NCBI GenBank assembly: GCA_002412795.1
Contig: DHVS01000033.1
Span: forward strand, 1 to 50,488
DNA: 50,488 bases
Direction: 5' to 3'
DNA from: a bacterium UBP2_UBA5202
GTDB lineage: Bacteria > Edwardsbacteria > AC1 > EtOH8
The position numbers were made by a program, and so were the translations under genes. Below are positions 42,862 to 50,488 of this stretch, piece by piece (position 1 is the first letter of the stretch; the number at the start of each line of letters is the position of its first letter). The notes below the pieces were generated by a model. The model saw nothing but the letters and a program-made list of their open reading frames with translations. It ran no database searches and was not told the DNA's origin.

Positions 42862-45345
42862 TCATTCTGTCACCTTCACCGGATCCACCTTCCAGATCTC
42901 ACTGGCATACTGGGCGATGGAGCGGTCGCTGGAGAACTTGCCCATCCGGGCCACGTTGTAGATGGATCTCTTGAGCCAGAGATCGGGCTGTAAAAAGGTC
43001 TGGTCCACCTCGCGCTGGCAGCGCAGGTAGTCGGCGAAATCGGCCAGCAGCATGTAATGGTCGCCCTGGTTCAGCAGGTGGTCCACCAAGGGCCGGAACA
43101 ATCCGGGCTCCTCCGGGGAGAAATGCCCGCCGGCCATCAGGTCCAGCACTTTTTTGAGGCGGGGCTGGGAATCGTAATGCTTTTTGGGGTCGTAACCCTG
43201 CTGCCGGAGTTCCAATACCTGGTCCGCTTTGAGGCCGAAGATGAAAATGTTGTCCGTCCCCACTTCCTCCATGATCTCCACGTTGGCCCCGTCCAAAGTG
43301 CCGATGGTCAGGGCGCCGTTCAGGGCGAACTTCATATTGCCGGTGCCGGAGGCCTCCATCCCGGCGGTGGAGATCTGCTGGGAGAGGTCGGCGGCCGGGA
43401 TGATCAGCTCGGCCAGGCTGACCCCGTAATTGGCCAAAAAGACCACCTTCAGGTTCTGGCCCACTTCCGGGTCGTGGTTCACCTTCTCGGCCACCGCGTT
43501 TATCAGCCGGATCACCAGCTTGGCCGTGGCGTAGCTGGGGGCGGCCTTGCCGGCAAATATCACGGTCCGCTTGACGTGACTGCCGTTGGGATTTTCCTTG
43601 ATCTCATTGTACCGGGCGATCACGCCCAGGATGTTCAATAGCTGCCGCTTGTACTCGTGCATCCTTTTGACCTGGCAGTCGAACAGCGAATCCACCGGAA
43701 CCTCGATCCCGTTGTGGCGGCGGATGTACTCGGCCAGCCGGATCTTGTTGGAGCGCTTGACCACCTGCCACTTTTCCCGGAACAGCACGTCCTCGGCAAA
43801 GGGTTCCAGCTTCTTCAGTTGGCTCAGGTCCTTTACCCAGCCGTTGCCTATCTTCTTGGTGATCAGTCCGGCCAGGTCCCGGTTGCAGGTGTTGAGCCAG
43901 CGCCGGGGGGTGATGCCGTTGGTCTTGTTGTTGAATTTCCCCGGAAAGAAGCCGTTGAATTCGGGAAAGACCTTTTCCTTAAGGATGCTGGTATGCAGTT
44001 CGGCCACCCCGTTCACCGAATGGCTGCCCACGATGGCCAGATGGGCCATCTTTACCTGGGGATCGGAGCCTTCGCCGATGATGGACATGACTTTGAGTCT
44101 GGACTGGTCTCCGGGATATTTTTTGGCCACCGCCTCCAGAAAGCGGCGGTTGATCTCCCCGATGATCTGCATGTGGCGGGGCAGCAGATGGGCCATCAGG
44201 GAAACGGGCCAGTGCTCCAGGGCCTCGGGCATCACGGTATGATTGGTGTAGGCGAAAACCTGATTGGTAAGGCCCCAGGCCGCGTCCCACTCCAGGCCCT
44301 CTTCGTCCATCAGCAGGCGCATCATCTCGGGGATGGCGATGGCCGGGTGGGTGTCGTTCAGCTGGAAGGCGGTCTTTTGGGCGAAGTCCCCGAAGCCGGG
44401 ATGGGTCTTCTTGTAGCGCCGGATGGCGTCCTGCAAAGTGGCGGTGACGAAGAAGTATTCCTGCTTCAGCCTAAGCTCCCGGCCCTGATAGACGTTGTCG
44501 CTGGGGTACAGCACCCGGGTGATGTTTTCGTTCTGGTTCTTCTGCTCCACCGCCGCCACGTAGTCGCCGCTGTTGAAGTAGTTGAGGTCGAACTCCCGGG
44601 TGGACTTGGCCGACCAGAGTCTTAGGGTATTGACGGTCTGGTTGCCGAAGCCCGGCACCGGCACGTCATAGGCCATGGCCAGCACATCCTGGCCGTCCTT
44701 CCATTCAAAGCGGGGGCGGCCGTCGGCCCGCACCGTCTGCTCCACCCGGCCGTAGAACTTGACCGGGTAAAGGTATTCCGGCCGGGGCAGTTCCCAGGGG
44801 TTGCCGTAGCGCAGCCAGTTGTCGGGGGTCTCCACCTGCTGTCCGGCCAGTATCTTCTGGAAGAATATCCCGTACTCGTAGCGGATGCCGTAGCCGTAGG
44901 CCGGCAGTTCCAGAGTGGCCATGGAGTCCAGAAAGCAGGCGGCCAACCGGCCCAGACCCCCGTTGCCCAGCCCGGCATCCCACTCAAAATCCTCCAGTTT
45001 TTCCATGTCCAGGCCCAGGTCGGCCATGGCGTCGTGGGCCGCCTCGTCCATCTGAAGATTGAGCAGGTTGTTGCCCAGCAGCCGGCCGATCAAAAATTCC
45101 AGCGAAAGGTAGTAGACCCGCTTGGTGTCGCTGTGGTAGTAGGCCTGCTGGGTCTTGATCCAGCGCTCCACCAGCCGCTCCCGCACGGTCAGGGCCAGGC
45201 TGGTGAAGTAGTCCCGTTCGGTGGCCGAGTACTGATCCTTGGCCAGGCCAAAGGTCAGGTTGTCGCCGAAGGAGCGCTTGATGGAATTCTTGTCCAGGCC
45301 CTGGCGGGTGACGGGGTAGGAGTTGTTTTTTTCGTGGTCGGGCAT
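42862..45345 (-). CDS. glgP: Glycogen/alpha-glucan phosphorylase (GT35)
   Basis: 827 residues, full length. The pyridoxal-phosphate site is in ASGTGNMKFALNGALTIG; other conserved parts are FLIGRLLGNNLLNL, GLGNGGLGRLAACFLDSM, YGIRYEYGIFFQ and RMHEYKRQLLNILG. It releases glucose-1-phosphate from stored glucan. An AAGGA site lies before the ATG. The glucose-1-phosphate may also feed nucleotide sugar synthesis for the glycan locus, although this link is only inferred. Followed downstream by pepF on the same strand after 251 bp. Confidence 0.94.
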   Translation of the reverse strand: MPDHEKNNSYPVTRQGLDKNSIKRSFGDNLTFGLAKDQYSATERDYFTSLALTVRERLVERWIKTQQAYYHSDTKRVYYLSLEFLIGRLLGNNLLNLQMDEAAHDAMADLGLDMEKLEDFEWDAGLGNGGLGRLAACFLDSMATLELPAYGYGIRYEYGIFFQKILAGQQVETPDNWLRYGNPWELPRPEYLYPVKFYGRVEQTVRADGRPRFEWKDGQDVLAMAYDVPVPGFGNQTVNTLRLWSAKSTREFDLNYFNSGDYVAAVEQKNQNENITRVLYPSDNVYQGRELRLKQEYFFVTATLQDAIRRYKKTHPGFGDFAQKTAFQLNDTHPAIAIPEMMRLLMDEEGLEWDAAWGLTNQVFAYTNHTVMPEALEHWPVSLMAHLLPRHMQIIGEINRRFLEAVAKKYPGDQSRLKVMSIIGEGSDPQVKMAHLAIVGSHSVNGVAELHTSILKEKVFPEFNGFFPGKFNNKTNGITPRRWLNTCNRDLAGLITKKIGNGWVKDLSQLKKLEPFAEDVLFREKWQVVKRSNKIRLAEYIRRHNGIEVPVDSLFDCQVKRMHEYKRQLLNILGVIARYNEIKENPNGSHVKRTVIFAGKAAPSYATAKLVIRLINAVAEKVNHDPEVGQNLKVVFLANYGVSLAELIIPAADLSQQISTAGMEASGTGNMKFALNGALTIGTLDGANVEIMEEVGTDNIFIFGLKADQVLELRQQGYDPKKHYDSQPRLKKVLDLMAGGHFSPEEPGLFRPLVDHLLNQGDHYMLLADFADYLRCQREVDQTFLQPDLWLKRSIYNVARMGKFSSDRSIAQYASEIWKVDPVKVTE

Positions 45346-45756
45346 CTGTGTCCTTATTGCTGTTAGCTGTAATCTGTATGTTTTCAGCCTTTAATTTTTT
45401 TAATGAAGGCGATGAGCATACCTTTTATTTTTTAAAATATGGATTGCCGGGGAATCTTGGTTGGCAGCTATTAAAGATGACTGGCAACAAGTCCCTCAAT
45501 TAATTTTCAATATCATCACTAAAAAAGGGATAACTGTCATCCCGAGGGCACGTCAGGCCTTGCATATTGAGGGGTGTTTCGATAAGCCAAGCAAATTAGC
45601 CCCGCTCAACAAATTGTCCTGAGCCCTTCGCCATGCTCCTGGTAAACTAAGGCGAAGGGTGACCTAAAGGTAATGTTTGCCAAAGTTTGGCAAATATTGC
45701 CCTATTGCATTCCGTCCTTTTTAACGAAGGGAGTCTTTTGCCCAATTTTTCCAGAA
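45346..45756. other. 411-bp gene-free region with small inverted repeat
   Basis: No gene was recognised. The block 45535-45665 starts with TGTCATCCCGAG, like the start of the MITE-like element near 40.6 kb, and holds a perfect inverted repeat CCCTTCGCC/GGCGAAGGG (45624-45632, 45651-45659). The glgP end is AT-rich and may contain its promoter, but no convincing -35/-10 pair was found. Confidence 0.5.
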
Positions 45757-47724
45757 TCAAACAGGTTGCCCGTTTTCTAAATAATCAAATGCAGACTCGA
45801 TCTGCGAATGGCTCCCTACCAGGACGAGTGAATCCCCGGTTTGAATAACCAGATCGGGAGGCGGGTTTGTCATTGTTTTGTTTCCCCGGACTGCAATGAT
45901 AACGCTTGAACCGGTCATTTTCCGTACTTCCAAATCGACTAACGTTTTGTCAACGGCAAAATGATCCTCCATTACCTGAAAAACATCTGTTGTCCCTTCA
46001 GCAAGAATTTCTGCCAATCTGCCTGAAATTCCCTTACTGGGAGATGGAACACGAAGCATTTCGTAACCATCCTGTCGTAACAATTTAGTTTGGGATCGAA
46101 TGACATTTCGAGGAACATGTAGACGATCCAAAACCTGGGTGAAAAGCTCAATTGACGTTTCAAATTCTTCTGAGATGACCTGGTCCGCCCCCGCTTTGAG
46201 AAGAGAACCAATCTGGTCCATGCGTCTCGTTCGACAGATAATGGCAGCGTGCCGATTAATCCGTTTTGCCATTCCCATACAGATCTTTGTCGCTGCCGGG
46301 TCAGAAATCAGCAAAACAAGGATTTGAGCCGATCCAATGCCGCTGCGTACAAGTATATCCCACCGTGAAGCGTCACCATAAAGAATGGGTTCTCCCTGGG
46401 AAAGCGCACGCGATGCAACTCTGCCGTTAACTTCTATGATTTTGTAGGGAATTCCTGAATACTTGAGCACTTGAGAAAGATGTTGTCCTGCCAGCCCGTA
46501 ACCAGCTATGACAATCTTTGGGTCTGGTTTTGAAGGTGTCTCCTCTTTTTTTTCCGTTAATGATTTCGCCCCAAACCGTAATGTCAATTTGGAAATGCCA
46601 ACGATTAAAAATGGCGTGAGCAGCATAGAATATATCGCAGCGTTTCCAAGCATCTGATATTGATAATCTGTAATTAGTCCATAAGGCAGCGCTGCAATCA
46701 TGATGATGAACCCAAATTCACCTATATTCGATATTCCTACTCCTGCAAGCAGGGAAGTCCTGAATGGAAATCCAACCAATCGGGTTGAGATGAACAAGAT
46801 AACCGTTTTCGCTGACATGACCGCTACGGTAAGAAGGACTACCGGCAGAAAATGCTCAACTGCAAATTGCCAATTATAACCCAATCCAATTGAAATGAAA
46901 AACAGGCTCAGGAAAACATCCCGGAACGAAGCCGTTTCCGCAATAATCTGGGGATGATATTCGCTGCGATTCAGAAGCAGGCCGCACATAAAAGCCCCCA
47001 GGGCCATTGAGAATCCTAAAGCCTGCGAAAGTGTCGCAAATCCAAGACAAAAAAATAATGCGAGGAGCACAACCAATTCACGAATGCCCGTGAGAACTAC
47101 CCAGCGCAGGATAACCGGAAGAAAATAATAGGCTATCGCTGCGCAGGCGGCAAGAATCAAAAAGCCGCGCCCCGCCACAATGAAGGCACTGTTGCCTGCG
47201 GCTGTTAAATTTGCACCGAGAAATGGAATTAAAATCAACAAAAGAACTGTCGAAATGTCCTGGAACAGCGAGATACCAATAGAAGTTTCCGCATGCGGGC
47301 TGTCGATTTCACCACGGTCTTGATAGATTTTCAAGGCAATTGCCGTGCTGCTCTGAATGATTATAAATCCGAAAAGAATGGCCTGAACAAAAGAGATAAG
47401 CCCCATCAGAGCAAATCCCAAGGTCACGCTTATCGTCAGTATGGCCTGAACCGATCCGCCGACAAACATGGAGCGAACAAGGCGGCCCACTTTCGAGGGA
47501 GAAAACTCAAGGCCAACCATGAACAGCAGAAAGACAATTCCAAACTCGCTGAGGAGTTTCAATTCGTCATTTGACTTCAGTGCTGTCGGGGCAACAGCAG
47601 ACCAGATCAGGCCGGTAAGGATAAACCCGATAGCGGGGGCCATTTTCAATTTCTTGCTGACGACAATTACTGCAATAGCGGCGCCAAATATGAGAATTAT
47701 ATTAATAATCGCTTGATAGGGCAT
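45757..47724 (-). CDS. Monovalent cation:proton antiporter, KefB/KefC type (CPA2), with TrkA-N and TrkA-C domains
   Basis: 655 residues. A membrane domain of about 12 spans (1-385) includes FVQAILFGFIIIQSSTAIAL. A TrkA-N nucleotide-binding domain starts at about 402 (KIVIAGYGLAGQHLSQVL), and a TrkA-C domain occupies about 560-650. It probably exchanges potassium or sodium for protons under nucleotide control. The ribosome site TAAGGAAA lies 5-6 bases before the ATG. The gene is visibly AT-richer and uses different codons from both flanking regions, which suggests horizontal acquisition. Confidence 0.9.
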   Translation of the reverse strand: MPYQAIINIILIFGAAIAVIVVSKKLKMAPAIGFILTGLIWSAVAPTALKSNDELKLLSEFGIVFLLFMVGLEFSPSKVGRLVRSMFVGGSVQAILTISVTLGFALMGLISFVQAILFGFIIIQSSTAIALKIYQDRGEIDSPHAETSIGISLFQDISTVLLLILIPFLGANLTAAGNSAFIVAGRGFLILAACAAIAYYFLPVILRWVVLTGIRELVVLLALFFCLGFATLSQALGFSMALGAFMCGLLLNRSEYHPQIIAETASFRDVFLSLFFISIGLGYNWQFAVEHFLPVVLLTVAVMSAKTVILFISTRLVGFPFRTSLLAGVGISNIGEFGFIIMIAALPYGLITDYQYQMLGNAAIYSMLLTPFLIVGISKLTLRFGAKSLTEKKEETPSKPDPKIVIAGYGLAGQHLSQVLKYSGIPYKIIEVNGRVASRALSQGEPILYGDASRWDILVRSGIGSAQILVLLISDPAATKICMGMAKRINRHAAIICRTRRMDQIGSLLKAGADQVISEEFETSIELFTQVLDRLHVPRNVIRSQTKLLRQDGYEMLRVPSPSKGISGRLAEILAEGTTDVFQVMEDHFAVDKTLVDLEVRKMTGSSVIIAVRGNKTMTNPPPDLVIQTGDSLVLVGSHSQIESAFDYLENGQPV

Positions 47725-47733
47725 CAGATTTCC

Positions 47734-47916
47734 TTATAGTTGAGATGTTGCTGCTTTCCTAAAACAACCTTCTTTCAAATACCTTTCCATAGCATTTCCA
47801 TTAATTTGTGCACCCTGACCCAAAATGCTATGGCCTCGTTTCTGCGCTGCCGTTTTATGTCTTGAAAGGGCTGATTGATTTGACCCTTTTTTCTTGCCGC
47901 CGCCCATCAAGTTCAT
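47734..47916 (-). CDS. Possible small basic protein upstream of the antiporter
   Basis: 60 codons (MNLMGGGKKKGSNQSALSRH and onward), rich in Lys, Arg and Gly. No family is recognised and no Shine-Dalgarno is clear. Support is positional: its TAA stop is part of the TAAGGAAA ribosome site of the antiporter gene, and the composition matches that gene. It could be a leader or a chance frame; low confidence. Confidence 0.3.
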   Translation of the reverse strand: MNLMGGGKKKGSNQSALSRHKTAAQKRGHSILGQGAQINGNAMERYLKEGCFRKAATSQL

Positions 47917-47936
47917 TGTTCAAATTTACTGAATAG

Positions 47937-47989
47937 TGGGTTTACGCAACTATTGCACGTACTGCGCCATGGCGGTTGGGTTTACGCAA
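47937..47989. repeat. 13-bp direct repeat TGGGTTTACGCAA, two copies
   Basis: Copies are at 47937-47949 and 47977-47989, 27 bp apart, in the region between the antiporter block and the MGDG-like gene. Related TTGCAC/TTGCGT-like bits lie between them. Possible remnant of an insertion joint or a regulator site; no protein context decides. Confidence 0.5.
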
Positions 47990-48006
47990 TAAGTGCGCAT
48001 AAATTG

Positions 48007-49305
48007 TTATTTTCCAAACACAACATCCTCGATATTGTACGTCCCCAGGCTGGGCGCGTTCATGAACCCGTGCCAGGCGGCCTCGGCGTAGCGCCCGCTC
48101 TCCAGCACGTAGAACAGCCAGTGGTCCACGTAGCGGGGGTCCTCCTGCAGAAAGCCAGAGCCGATGTGTTCCAGCCATTCCCGGTTGAATTTCTCGTGGG
48201 CCCCCACCGGCGGGGCGATGATGATGGGCAGTCCCAGCGCGGTGTAAAAGGACATCTCCGAGGGCTTGGTCCAGATTATGTCTACCTCGTGCAGCTCCTT
48301 GTTGAAAGCCGCGAAGTAGGCCCGCTTGTCCAGGCCGTAGACCACCTTGACCCCGGAGCGGCCCTCGCAGTCGCAGTTCATGGCGCCAAGCTCCTGCTTA
48401 AAGTAACTGGCCACGTCCAGTCGGGTCCCGGCCACCAGCATCACCCGGACCTTGCCCTGCTCGATCTTCTTCTTGAGCGACCTGACGATGGTGATGCCGA
48501 TCTCGGTCTGGGCCCCGGCCCCGCCCACCATGTAGCACAGGGTCACCGGGCGCTTGCTCTTCTCCCTGACATCGCCCAGGTATTTTTTGATGGTCTCGCG
48601 GTAGGCCGAGATGAACCGGTTGTTGGGGTCCAGCACCGGCAGGCGCTCCAGCAGGTCCTTCTTCAGAATGGTTTGTTCCCGCCCCCCGATGTTCTCCCGG
48701 GGCAGGGGGAAGCCGGTCAGGGTTATCCGGTCCTCGGGCACCCCGTACTGCCGCAGCCGCATGGAGGCGTGGCGGGAGGGGGTCAGGTAGTTGATCCGGG
48801 ACTCGGCCGGGTTCTTGCTGACCCAGACCCGGTTCATGTCGGTGTCGGTGATGACGCAGTAGACCCGCTGCATCCCCAGGTAGTCGGCGGCCAGGGCCGG
48901 GATGAAGTGGGTGGCGATGAAGGGCAGGCTCTCCTTTTTAACGTAATCGATCAGGCTGGAACACAGGCCCCACTTCTCTATCAACTTCTTGGTCCTCCGC
49001 ACCGTGGCGGTGGGCCGGTAATCCACCTTAAAGGGGTAGAAGGGGGCGATGGCCTGCAGCCTGTCGTACAGACCGAAGATAAAGGGCCCGATGCCGGGGA
49101 TGGACTTAAGCCGGGAGACCGTCTCGTAGCCGATCCGGCTCCACTCCCAGATGTTCTTCTCCTTAAAGGAGATGATCTGGTCGTTGTTGGCGGTGATGAT
49201 CCGCTCGTTGGCGATCTCGTTAAGGGGGTAGGCGGCCCGCTGGTGGCCGTAGCCCATGTCCACCGAGACCACCCAGGCCCGCCTGGAACCTTCTTGTGCC
49301 GGCAT
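48007..49305 (-). CDS. MGDG-synthase/MurG-like (GT-B) protein
   Basis: 432 residues. The N-terminal loop VSVDMGYGHQRAAYPLNEI recalls the G-x-G-H motif of monogalactosyldiacylglycerol synthases and MurG (GT28-like). The second half carries LCYMVGGAGAQTEIGITIVR, the usual nucleotide-sugar-side Gly-rich turn, then TKPSEMSFYTALGLPIIIAPPVGAHE, like the donor-binding loop with Pro-Ser-Glu. Glycolipid synthesis at the inner membrane is the likely role, but identity to known enzymes is distant. No Shine-Dalgarno is seen before the ATG. Confidence 0.65.
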   Translation of the reverse strand: MPAQEGSRRAWVVSVDMGYGHQRAAYPLNEIANERIITANNDQIISFKEKNIWEWSRIGYETVSRLKSIPGIGPFIFGLYDRLQAIAPFYPFKVDYRPTATVRRTKKLIEKWGLCSSLIDYVKKESLPFIATHFIPALAADYLGMQRVYCVITDTDMNRVWVSKNPAESRINYLTPSRHASMRLRQYGVPEDRITLTGFPLPRENIGGREQTILKKDLLERLPVLDPNNRFISAYRETIKKYLGDVREKSKRPVTLCYMVGGAGAQTEIGITIVRSLKKKIEQGKVRVMLVAGTRLDVASYFKQELGAMNCDCEGRSGVKVVYGLDKRAYFAAFNKELHEVDIIWTKPSEMSFYTALGLPIIIAPPVGAHEKFNREWLEHIGSGFLQEDPRYVDHWLFYVLESGRYAEAAWHGFMNAPSLGTYNIEDVVFGK

Positions 49306-49320
49306 AGTAAACTGAATTAC

Positions 49321-49340
49321 AAATTATTAATTAATAATTT
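49321..49340. promoter_or_regulatory. 20-bp perfect AT palindrome in the leader of the MGDG-like gene
   Basis: The arms AAATTATTAA and TTAATAATTT form a perfect palindrome 15 bases upstream of the start codon (49305). Such sites can be operators for a dimeric regulator, or simply AT-rich spacer. It lies between two minus-strand genes. Confidence 0.4.
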
Positions 49341-49347
49341 CGAAGGG

Positions 49348-49821
49348 TCAGCTCTTGGCGATCTGCTCCGCGAACTTATCCAGCTCCGCCGCGTACTGGC
49401 TTCCGGCCACCTGCTTGGTCTTAAGCGCCAAAACGGCCGCCGGCTTTTGTCTCAGCAGTTCCTCCATGCCCTGGAATGTTCCCGCATCCCCGGAGCCGCC
49501 CATGGTGCAGAAGAAGGCGGCCTTCTTGATCTTGGCACGGTTCTGCTCCAGGTAGGCTCGAATGGCTGGGGTCAGGGTCCAAGCCCAGACCGGCGTGCCC
49601 AGCACCACCAGGTCGTATTGGGCGGGGTCCTTTTGGGTCTGGGCGATCAGGGTGGACAGCTTGCGGGAAGCGTCCCGCCCGGCGTTCAGCCAGCCGATGG
49701 GCCCCTTGCGGCTCTTGGTGTCTATGATCTCCTCCACCTCGGCCTGCAGTTTGACCGCCAGCTCCAGGCAGACCTTTTTGGTGAACCCGGTGCGGCTGTA
49801 AAAGACGACTAACGTTTTCAT
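49348..49821 (-). CDS. Flavodoxin-family protein
   Basis: 157 residues. The FMN phosphate loop is VFYSRTGFTKKV at the N-terminus, followed by DLVVLGTPVWAWTLTPAIRAYL and AAFFCTMGGSGDAGTF, the two flavin-contacting loops. It is probably a small electron carrier or NAD(P)H-dependent flavoprotein. The GGAGAG site before the ATG is good. No obvious redox partner is next to it. Confidence 0.88.
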   Translation of the reverse strand: MKTLVVFYSRTGFTKKVCLELAVKLQAEVEEIIDTKSRKGPIGWLNAGRDASRKLSTLIAQTQKDPAQYDLVVLGTPVWAWTLTPAIRAYLEQNRAKIKKAAFFCTMGGSGDAGTFQGMEELLRQKPAAVLALKTKQVAGSQYAAELDKFAEQIAKS

Positions 49822-49900
49822 TTTCTCTCCATTCTAAAGTATATTTTCTTTGCCACAAAGACACCAAGACACAAAATGATTTACTATCGACTAAAAACTG

Positions 49901-49971
49901 GGACGCTGATACACGCAGATATCGCTGATATTCTTAAGCCGTATCAATAAAATCCGCGTTAATCTGCGTCC
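49901..49971. repeat. Imperfect inverted repeat in an intergenic dispersed-type repeat
   Basis: Left arm GGACGCTGATACACGCAGAT (49901-49920) and right arm ATCCGCGTTAATCTGCGTCC (49952-49971) match at 16 of 20 positions. Just before it, 49853-49875 holds CCACAAAGACACCAAGACAC. Both types resemble short repeats scattered between genes in many uncultured bacterial genomes. Confidence 0.55.
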
Positions 49972-50006
49972 TAAATTGGAACTTTTCGTGTATTTAGCGA
50001 GCAGCG

Positions 50007-50488
50007 TCACCCCAGCAGGCGGTGGATGACCTCCACCGAATCCACCCCGGCGGCCTCGGCGTTGAAGTTGGTGATGATCCTGTGCCTAAGCACCGGCAGG
50101 GCCAAAGCCCTCACATCCTCGATCCCCGGGGCCAGCCGGCCCTCCAGAATGGCCCTGGCCTTGGCGCCCAGGATCAGATACTGCGAGGCGCGGGGGCCGG
50201 CCCCCCAGGCCACATACTCTTTTACAAAATCCGGCGACTCCGCCGCCTTGGGGCGGGTGCGGCGGCTAAGGCTGACCGCGAACTCCACCACGCTGTCGGC
50301 CACCGGCACCCGGCGCACCAGCTGCTGCAGGGCCACGATCTCCGCCGCCGACAGCACCGGCTTGATGCTGGCCTGGTAGGCCGAGGTGGTGCTTTTTACG
50401 ATCTGCTCTTCTTCCTCGGCAGAGGGGTAGTCCACCAGGGTGTTGAACATGAAGCGGTCCAGTTGGGCCTCGGGCAGGGGATAGGTGC
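50007..50488 (-). CDS. MoxR-family AAA ATPase (C-terminal part; gene continues beyond the right edge)
   Basis: At least 160 residues are visible. The frame runs past the Met at 50450 to the window end, where it reads TYPLPEAQLDRFMFN, the sensor/arginine-finger region of MoxR proteins. The remainder is the lid domain (VRRVPVADSVVEFAVSLSRR, RASQYLILGAKARAILEGR, HRIITNFNAEAAG). MoxR ATPases act as chaperones in the maturation of VWA-domain systems. The Walker motifs lie outside the window. Confidence 0.92.
   Translation of the reverse strand, partial: TYPLPEAQLDRFMFNTLVDYPSAEEEEQIVKSTTSAYQASIKPVLSAAEIVALQQLVRRVPVADSVVEFAVSLSRRTRPKAAESPDFVKEYVAWGAGPRASQYLILGAKARAILEGRLAPGIEDVRALALPVLRHRIITNFNAEAAGVDSVEVIHRLLG

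Noticed and set aside
47953..49812. A 619-codon plus-strand open frame
   Set aside because: It runs antisense across two genes, the MGDG-like protein and the flavodoxin, and is rich in His, Gln, Gly and Val as reverse-strand reads of GC-rich genes are. No domain was seen.

Overview
The window looks like chromosomal DNA from an uncultured Gram-negative-type (diderm) bacterium. An LptB-type ATPase, a LolD-type ATPase, a heptosyltransferase-like GT9 protein and an O-antigen-style glycan locus all imply an outer membrane carrying lipopolysaccharide or a similar glycan. The surface proteins at the left edge have signal peptides and a C-terminal sorting/FlgD-like Ig tail of the kind common in the FCB group and related candidate phyla. 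I cannot name the phylum from sequence alone; an Edwardsbacteria-, TA06- or WOR-3-like lineage is only a guess.

Layout. (1) 1-3645: three tandem secreted surface paralogues, the first cut by the window edge. The first two have nearly identical 3' ends. (2) 3705-36967: one very long, same-strand polysaccharide locus. It holds a Wzx-type flippase, an MBOAT/SGNH acylation pair, an O-antigen polymerase/ligase-type membrane protein, ten glycosyltransferase proteins (GT9, GT2, GT4, a GT2-GT2 tandem and a GT2-GT4 fusion), six class I methyltransferases, three radical SAM enzymes, an asparagine-synthase-type amidotransferase, two SDR/epimerase enzymes, a NodB-type deacetylase and, last, a polyprenyl-phosphate glycosylphosphotransferase. 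Most junctions are ATGA/GTGA/TGATG stop-start overlaps. (3) 37011-39625: an MFS transporter and the ATPases LolD-like and LptB. (4) 39701-40561: an ArsC-type phosphatase/arsenate reductase fused to a free-methionine-(R)-sulfoxide-reductase-type GAF domain. (5) A strong bidirectional terminator at about 40.8 kb separates this from minus-strand housekeeping genes: PepF, glycogen phosphorylase, a visibly more AT-rich KefB/C-type antiporter, an MGDG-synthase/MurG-like protein, a flavodoxin and a MoxR ATPase cut by the right edge.

How it fits together. The locus reads as a Wzx/Wzy-type pathway. The PHPT puts the first sugar phosphate on the lipid carrier, the glycosyltransferases extend it, and the methyltransferases, MBOAT pair, amidotransferase, deacetylase and radical SAM enzymes decorate it. 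Wzx flips the unit, and the multi-membrane-span protein polymerises or ligates it. No Wzz chain-length regulator and no ABC exporter were seen.

The most informative unlisted item is a degraded methyltransferase 3' end at about 14835-15121. Its stop codon still overlaps the start of the next gene, and it lies where an AT-richer gene block meets a GC-richer one. It looks like a cassette-replacement scar. No tRNA, rRNA, CRISPR array or IS transposase was recognised.
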